Source: an uncultured Prevotella sp.
GTDB lineage: Bacteria > Bacteroidota > Bacteroidia > Bacteroidales > Bacteroidaceae
Direction: 5' to 3'
NCBI GenBank assembly: GCA_937898715.1
Contig: CALEKA010000032.1
Span: 1-18,563 of the forward strand
DNA: 18,563 nucleotides
Shown here piece after piece: positions 14,258-18,563 of this stretch. A program made the translations under genes and the position numbers. Under the pieces are notes generated by a model, which saw only the letters and a list, made by a program, of their open reading frames with translations, was not told where the DNA came from and did no database searches. Each line of letters opens with the position of its first letter. The first letter of the stretch is position 1.

Positions 14258-16585
14258 ATGAAACAAATTTTACCTGTAATTGCAGCGACCTTCTTGCTTT
14301 CCATGCCTATGGTAGCTAGAAAATCCAATCCTAAGTCGCCTGCAGCCACAGCCCAACCAGCAAGTGTCACTCAGAAAGGACTATTCACGGTGACAAAGAC
14401 TGGTACGGACTATTATTTCTCTATTCCCGACTCTTTGCTCGGCAGAGAGATGCTTGTTACGGTACGTTTTACCTCAACTCCTGCTGGTACAGGAAAGTAC
14501 GGAGGCGAAATGGCCAATGAACAGACCGTCTATTTTGAAAAATCTCCTGACGGAAAACTCCAAATGCGTTCGCGCTTGCTCATCAATAAGGCCGACTCTG
14601 TAGATAAAATCAATCGTGCCATCGTGATAAGCAACGAAGACCCTATTATTGCATCGCTCAAAGTGGAGTCGCACGCTAATGGCATGAACAAGGTAAAGGT
14701 TACTAATCTCTTCCTTGAAGATAATGCTGCTTTAGGTGTCTACTCTATGCTCAAGCAACAGCTCGGATTGCAAGCACCTATTGTCGGAAGTTCTTATATA
14801 GAAAGTATCAAGACTTTCCCGATGAACACGGAAGTGCGTACTGTGAAGACGTGGATGTCTACGGGAACAAGAACTGCTGCAGCTTCTAACACAGGCAAGG
14901 TGACGCTCGGTCTCAATGTTTCCTTTGTACTTCTTCCCTCTAATCCTATGCCTCGTCGTCTGTTTGATCCTCGAGTAGGCTATTTCACGGATGATTTTAC
15001 GTATTTTTCTGACAATCAGCAACGCATTGAGCCTAAGCGTTTCATTACTCGTTGGCGCTTGGAGCCTAAGGATAGTGCTGATGCAGAGAAAATGAAACGA
15101 GGCGAATTGGTGGAACCGAAGAAGCCTATCATCTACTATATTGACCCCGCCACACCGAAGCAATGGCGTCCGTATCTCATTCAGGGTGTAAACGATTGGC
15201 AGAAGGCATTTGAGAAAGCAGGATTTAAGAATGCTATTATGGCTAAGGAGTGGCCAGAAAATGATTCCACCATGTCAATGGAGGATGCTCGCTATTCATG
15301 CATCCGCTATTTGGCTTCGCCCATAGAGAATGCCTACGGACCTAATGTGCACGACCCGCGTACTGGTGAAATCCTTGAAAGCCACATTTGTTGGTATCAC
15401 AACGTGATGACACTTGTGCACGATTGGTACATGATCCAAGCAGGTAATCTAGATGAAGCTGCACAGAAGATGAAGTACGATACCGACTTGATGGGACAGC
15501 TCATCCGTTTTGTCTCTTCTCACGAAGTGGGCCATACGCTTGGTCTTCGTCATAATTTCGGTTCTTCATCGACGGTGCCTGTAGATAGTCTTCGCTCTCG
15601 CGCTTTTGTAGAAGCTCATGGCCATACCCCTAGCATTATGGATTATGCCCGCTTCAATTATGTGGCTCAACCTGAAGACAGCATTACGCATGCAGGCATA
15701 TTCCCTCGCATTGGTGACTATGACTGTTGGGCAATAGAGTGGGGATATAAGCCTATGTGGAATGCTTACGACGATGTAAGTGACCATTGGGAACTCGAAA
15801 AACTTACTACTGAGCGCCTCAAGGGCAACCGCCGTCTGTGGTTTGGCGATGGTGAAACTAATCGTACAAACGATGCGCGTTGCCAAACGGAAGACTTGGG
15901 CGATGACGCCATGAAAGCGAGCACTTATGGCATTATGAATCTGAAGCGTGAACTTCCTCAGCTCCCTACTTGGACTTATCAAAGCGGTGATATCTATGGT
16001 AGTAACCTATCAAGTATGTATACGCAGGTAGTCAACCAATTCTTCCGTTACTGCAACCACGTAATGCGCAACTTGGGAGGACTTTATTACGATTATAAGA
16101 CGGTAGACCAAGCTGGTGCTGTCTATACTGACGAACCGCGTGAGAAGCAAGAACGCGCTCTACAGTTCCTTGTAGAGAATGTGGTGAAGCAGCCGAAGTG
16201 GCTCATCGAACCATCTTATCTCAATCGCCTTGTGCCCGATAGTCAGTCTTACCTCAATCGTATTGGCTCACGTTTGGTTTCGGGAATGGTATCTGACGAC
16301 CTGATTGATCGCTTGACTCGCACTTATCCTGCCAGCGACTATCTGCCAGCTCTCGTGAAGCATATATTTGCTTCAACGGATGCCAACGATTCTTATAGCC
16401 AAGCATTACAGCGTACAGCAGTAGAAGGCTTGATTTCTTATTTCAAGAGTAATCCCAATCGTCCCGCAACGGGCGTAGTGTTGCAGCAGCTCAGAACTAT
16501 TCAGCGCTTGTGCAATGCTCGTCAGGCGAATGCTCATTTCGCGGCTTTGGCTGATATGATCGATCGTGCTTTGGTTGTGAAGTAA
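14258..16585 (+). CDS. Secreted zinc-dependent metalloprotease (DUF5117/DUF4953-type)
   Basis: A 775-aa exported protease. The ATG at 14258 gives a good signal peptide (MKQILPVIAATFLLSMPMVA); an in-frame TTG at 14237 adds seven residues that spoil it. The N-terminal part, GLFTVTKTGTDYYFSIPDSL then LGREMLV, matches the DUF5117-like start of a Bacteroidota metalloprotease family. The catalytic domain has HEVGHTLGLRHN with zinc ligands H422, H426 and H432 and catalytic E423, followed by a Met-turn-like SIMDYARFNYV (M461), so it is metzincin-like. The C-terminal 250 residues are helical (QTEDLGDDAMKASTYGIMNL) and close with LADMIDRALVVK. It acts in the periplasm or outside the cell; its substrate is unknown. 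It is 75 bp after the hypothetical gene and converges on gdhA through a shared terminator. Confidence 0.92.
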   Translation: MKQILPVIAATFLLSMPMVARKSNPKSPAATAQPASVTQKGLFTVTKTGTDYYFSIPDSLLGREMLVTVRFTSTPAGTGKYGGEMANEQTVYFEKSPDGKLQMRSRLLINKADSVDKINRAIVISNEDPIIASLKVESHANGMNKVKVTNLFLEDNAALGVYSMLKQQLGLQAPIVGSSYIESIKTFPMNTEVRTVKTWMSTGTRTAAASNTGKVTLGLNVSFVLLPSNPMPRRLFDPRVGYFTDDFTYFSDNQQRIEPKRFITRWRLEPKDSADAEKMKRGELVEPKKPIIYYIDPATPKQWRPYLIQGVNDWQKAFEKAGFKNAIMAKEWPENDSTMSMEDARYSCIRYLASPIENAYGPNVHDPRTGEILESHICWYHNVMTLVHDWYMIQAGNLDEAAQKMKYDTDLMGQLIRFVSSHEVGHTLGLRHNFGSSSTVPVDSLRSRAFVEAHGHTPSIMDYARFNYVAQPEDSITHAGIFPRIGDYDCWAIEWGYKPMWNAYDDVSDHWELEKLTTERLKGNRRLWFGDGETNRTNDARCQTEDLGDDAMKASTYGIMNLKRELPQLPTWTYQSGDIYGSNLSSMYTQVVNQFFRYCNHVMRNLGGLYYDYKTVDQAGAVYTDEPREKQERALQFLVENVVKQPKWLIEPSYLNRLVPDSQSYLNRIGSRLVSGMVSDDLIDRLTRTYPASDYLPALVKHIFASTDANDSYSQALQRTAVEGLISYFKSNPNRPATGVVLQQLRTIQRLCNARQANAHFAALADMIDRALVVK

Positions 16586-16613
16586 GTAATTTGCCGCAAT
16601 AAGAAAGCAAAGT

Positions 16614-16668
16614 GACTGCGCTTGACTTTCTCCATTCTTATGGTGATAGTCAAGCGCAGTCTCTTTAT
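16614..16668. terminator. Bidirectional rho-independent terminator
   Basis: GACTGCGCTTGACT (16614-16627) and AGTCAAGCGCAGTC (16648-16661) form a perfect 14-bp GC-containing stem with a 20-nt loop. Plus-strand readout is followed by TCTTTATGTTTT; minus-strand readout is followed by ACTTTGCTTTCTT. It lies 28 bp after the metalloprotease stop and about 120 bp after the gdhA stop, so it can end both convergent transcripts. Confidence 0.85.
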
Positions 16669-16780
16669 GTTTTGAAGAATAGTCTCTTCAGCAAAACAAA
16701 GGGATGATAACCCACACAAGTTGGGCTCTGTGACATTTGCTACCTGATATGATGCTTAATCGTTTAATAGGGTTGCAGCC

Positions 16781-18118
16781 TTAGATGATGCCTTGTGCTA
16801 ACATAGCGTGAGCCACCTTCATGAACCCAGCAATATTGGCTCCTTTCACGTAGTTGATGCTGCCATTAGGCTCTGTACCATATCTTACGCATTGATCATG
16901 GACAGCAGCCATAATGGCATGGAGTTTTTGGTCCACCTCTTCAGCACTCCATGAGATGTGCATGGCATTCTGAGTCATTTCCAGGCCAGAAGTTGCTACA
17001 CCGCCCGAGTTGACAGCTTTGCCTGGGGCGAATGGAATATGGTGAGCATGGAAGTAGTCGATAGCTTCGGCAGTGCATCCCATATTGCTCACTTCTGCTA
17101 CAAATTTTACACCATTCTCGCTGAGAGCTGCAGCGTCATCTTCATTTAACTCATTCTGCGTGGCACAGGGTAGAGCAATGTCAATGGGTTGTATCCATGG
17201 TTTCTTTCCTGCGTAGAAGGTGGCTTCGGGATAGCGTTCTGCATAAGGCGCAATGATATCGTCGCCCGAAAGGCGGAGTTCAAGCATGTAGTCAATCTTT
17301 TCGCCACTAATGCCTTGTGGATCATACACATAACCATCTGGACCGCTTAATGTTACCACTTTTGCACCAAGCTCGGTGGCTTTCTTGACTGCGCCCCATG
17401 CCACGTTGCCAAAACCAGAGACAGCAATCGTCTTTCCTTCAATCTTCTCACCAAAGTCGGCCAACATCTGCTTCACGAAGTAAAGCGCACCATAGCCAGT
17501 GGCTTCGGGTCGAAGAATCGAACCACCAAACTCCAATCCTTTTCCTGTAAACGTGCCTGTATGTTCATGCGTCAGTTTCTTGTACATGCCATACATGTAG
17601 CCCACTTCGCGTCCACCCACACCGATATCGCCTGCAGGGACGTCTTGGTCTGGGCCTAAGTTTCGCCACAATTCAAGCATAAAGGATTGGCAGAACCTCA
17701 TAATTTCAGCATCGCTCTTTCCACGAGGTGCAAAGTCCGAACCACCTTTCGCTCCACCCATAGGCAGAGTAGTCAGCGCATTCTTAAAAGTCTGCTCAAA
17801 TCCTAAAAATTTCAGTATGCTAAGATTGACCGATGGATGAAAACGTACGCCTCCTTTATATGGTCCAATCGCATTGTTAAACTGCACGCGATAGCCCAAG
17901 TTGACCTGTACTTCGCCTTCATCGTCAACCCATGGCACGCGGAATGTGATGATACGATCGGGTTCAACCAATCGTTCTATCAGTTTAGCACGCTCGAATT
18001 CGGGATGTTGATTGTACACCTCTTCTACTGAGGTTAATACTTCACGTACAGCTTGCAAGTATTCTTTTTCGCCAGGATGCTTTTGCTCAAGTTGTTCAAT
18101 AATTCTTTCTGTTTTCAT
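16781..18118 (-). CDS. gdhA: NADP-type glutamate dehydrogenase
   Basis: The enzyme makes glutamate from 2-oxoglutarate and ammonia with NAD(P)H, the main ammonia-assimilation route in many Bacteroidales. The 445-aa product is the standard hexameric length. It shows GYRVQFNNAIGPYKGGVRFH (K88), FEQTFKNALTTLPMGGAKGG (K112 and catalytic-site K124), VPAGDIGVGGREVGYMYGMY (D164), and the Rossmann loop VSGFGNVAWGA (233-243). Ser258 stands after the second strand (VVTLSGPDG) where NAD-specific forms tend to have an acidic residue, favouring NADPH or dual use. The C-terminal domain has GGVATSGLEMTQNAMHISWS and NGSINYVKGANIAGFMKVAH. The start MKTERIIEQLEQKHPGEKEY is typical. It is a single-gene unit with a promoter-like box upstream and a long gene-free leader region. 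Confidence 0.97.
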   Translation of the reverse strand: MKTERIIEQLEQKHPGEKEYLQAVREVLTSVEEVYNQHPEFERAKLIERLVEPDRIITFRVPWVDDEGEVQVNLGYRVQFNNAIGPYKGGVRFHPSVNLSILKFLGFEQTFKNALTTLPMGGAKGGSDFAPRGKSDAEIMRFCQSFMLELWRNLGPDQDVPAGDIGVGGREVGYMYGMYKKLTHEHTGTFTGKGLEFGGSILRPEATGYGALYFVKQMLADFGEKIEGKTIAVSGFGNVAWGAVKKATELGAKVVTLSGPDGYVYDPQGISGEKIDYMLELRLSGDDIIAPYAERYPEATFYAGKKPWIQPIDIALPCATQNELNEDDAAALSENGVKFVAEVSNMGCTAEAIDYFHAHHIPFAPGKAVNSGGVATSGLEMTQNAMHISWSAEEVDQKLHAIMAAVHDQCVRYGTEPNGSINYVKGANIAGFMKVAHAMLAQGII

Positions 18119-18135
18119 GATAAAGGTGATTTGAT

Positions 18136-18158
18136 AGAGGAAACACTCAGCGTCCTCT
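18136..18158 (-). promoter_or_regulatory. Small hairpin in the gdhA leader
   Basis: AGAGGA and TCCTCT (18136-18141 and 18153-18158) can form a 6-bp stem with an 11-nt loop, 18-40 nt before the gdhA ATG and inside the predicted 5' leader. It may modulate translation, but a stem of this size is not strong evidence. Confidence 0.25.
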
Positions 18159-18174
18159 CAGTTAGGATACTTTA

Positions 18175-18182
18175 CAAAAGTA
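18175..18182 (-). promoter_or_regulatory. Putative -7 box for gdhA
   Basis: On the minus strand TACTTTTG fits the Bacteroidetes -7 consensus TAnnTTTG and lies about 56 nt before the gdhA ATG. No TTTG -33 box is seen at the expected distance. A 45-50 nt leader would result. Confidence 0.45.
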
Positions 18183-18385
18183 AGCTTTTTTGTTTGTAAT
18201 CGCGTTCTTCTATTCCCTTAAAAACCTTATTTGCTGCTTTATAGCATAATAAATGCGACAAAATGACAAGTGTGGGCGTGAAGATGATGTTGCATCCTCA
18301 CTACTGCATTTACTTTGGGGATCTGTCTATATCAAGCTTCTGCAATACAAATAAAATGCCTACTTTTACAACATGAATAAAGCTT
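18183..18385. other. Gene-free AT-rich intergenic stretch upstream of gdhA
   Basis: I see no convincing coding frame on either strand, no tRNA-like fold and no strong terminator here. It is AT-rich with several short T-runs and CTTTTAC/GTAAAA motifs (for example near 18362-18370) that foreshadow the repeat family further right. Together with the two repeat blocks to the right it makes a 445-bp gene-free end of the window. Confidence 0.5.
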
Positions 18386-18492
18386 GTAAACCTTTTCTGT
18401 AAAACATTTCTTACGTTGTAAAGTCTTTTAGGAAGGAATGTCATGGTAAAGCTTTTTAGTTAAGGTAAACTTCTGGTGTAAAGTATTTTCAG
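18386..18492. repeat. Degenerate GTAAA..TTTT repeat cluster
   Basis: Six copies of a degenerate motif of the form GTAAA(G/C/A)nnTTT start at 18386, 18399, 18418, 18446, 18465 and 18478; the best are GTAAAGTCTTTTAG, GTAAAGCTTTTTAG and GTAAAGTATTTTCAG. The start-to-start distances are 13, 19, 28, 19 and 13, a symmetric series. The block can also be read as two decayed 60-bp tandem units (18386-18445 and 18446-18505) matching at 33 of 60 positions by eye. No coding sense is evident. Function unknown: a decayed repeat or a multi-site binding region are both possible. Confidence 0.55.
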
Positions 18493-18509
18493 TTAAAGTC
18501 AATGTTATC

Positions 18510-18563
18510 GTACACCGACCGAAGTACACACGTACACCGACCGAAGTACACACGTACACCGAC
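18510..18563. repeat. Exact 22-bp tandem repeat running off the window edge
   Basis: Two full copies (18510-18531, 18532-18553) and the first 10 bp of a third (18554-18563) are identical. The unit is GTACACCGACCGAA followed by GTACACAC, so GTACAC recurs alternately every 14 and 8 bp. There are no spacers, so it is a tandem array (VNTR or minisatellite-like) and not CRISPR. The array continues beyond the window, so its length and any neighbouring gene are unknown. Confidence 0.9.

Noticed and set aside
14732..15163. 143-aa minus-strand ORF inside the metalloprotease gene
   Set aside because: Antisense shadow of a conserved coding region; composition rich in Arg and Cys typical of such shadows.
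16690..16740. Second terminator hairpin near AACCCACACAAGTTGGGCT
   Set aside because: Only CCCA/TGGG pairs; no T-run follows.
18510..18563. CRISPR array at the right edge
   Set aside because: The 22-bp units are head-to-tail with no spacers, and no cas gene is visible.

Overview
The window reads as chromosome of a Bacteroidota bacterium, most likely a Bacteroidales member near Prevotella. Evidence: a capsule-assembly Wzi porin, a DUF1573 protein, a Bacteroidetes-type secreted zinc metalloprotease with DUF5117-like start, moderate G+C, weak Shine-Dalgarno signals, and promoter -7 boxes of the Bacteroidetes form TAnnTTTG. No rRNA, tRNA or CRISPR array was seen. Species cannot be fixed from this sequence alone.

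Layout. Positions 1-1631 (+ strand) hold the broken 3' end of a very large 'polyvalent' protein typical of phages and integrative elements: a fragment open to the left edge with a SAM methyltransferase-like domain, followed by two further pieces in shifted frames. It converges on a run of minus-strand genes (7429 down to 1643): ygiQ radical SAM protein, Wzi-family outer-membrane protein, a small lipoprotein and a TPR-like helical repeat protein, closely spaced and probably co-transcribed. A second minus-strand run (9101 down to 7639) is ruvC, a secreted protein and a 109-aa protein, closed by a hairpin terminator. ruvC is divergent from a plus-strand series: DUF1573 protein, mannose-1-phosphate guanylyltransferase, mutY, rlmD, an unrecognised 230-aa protein and a secreted zinc metalloprotease. 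The metalloprotease converges on gdhA (minus strand) across a perfect 14-bp bidirectional terminator.

Functions are mostly housekeeping: DNA recombination and repair (ruvC, mutY), rRNA and possibly other RNA modification (rlmD, ygiQ), cell surface and envelope polysaccharide (Wzi-like, GDP-mannose synthesis, lipoprotein, DUF1573, metalloprotease) and ammonia assimilation (gdhA). The accessory-looking parts are the two ends: the decayed mobile-element gene on the left, and on the right a 445-bp gene-free stretch with a degenerate GTAAA..TTTT repeat family followed by an exact 22-bp tandem repeat that runs off the window edge. I did not find a convincing undescribed multi-gene system; the best leads are the right-edge repeats, the polyvalent-protein remnant and the TPR-like protein.
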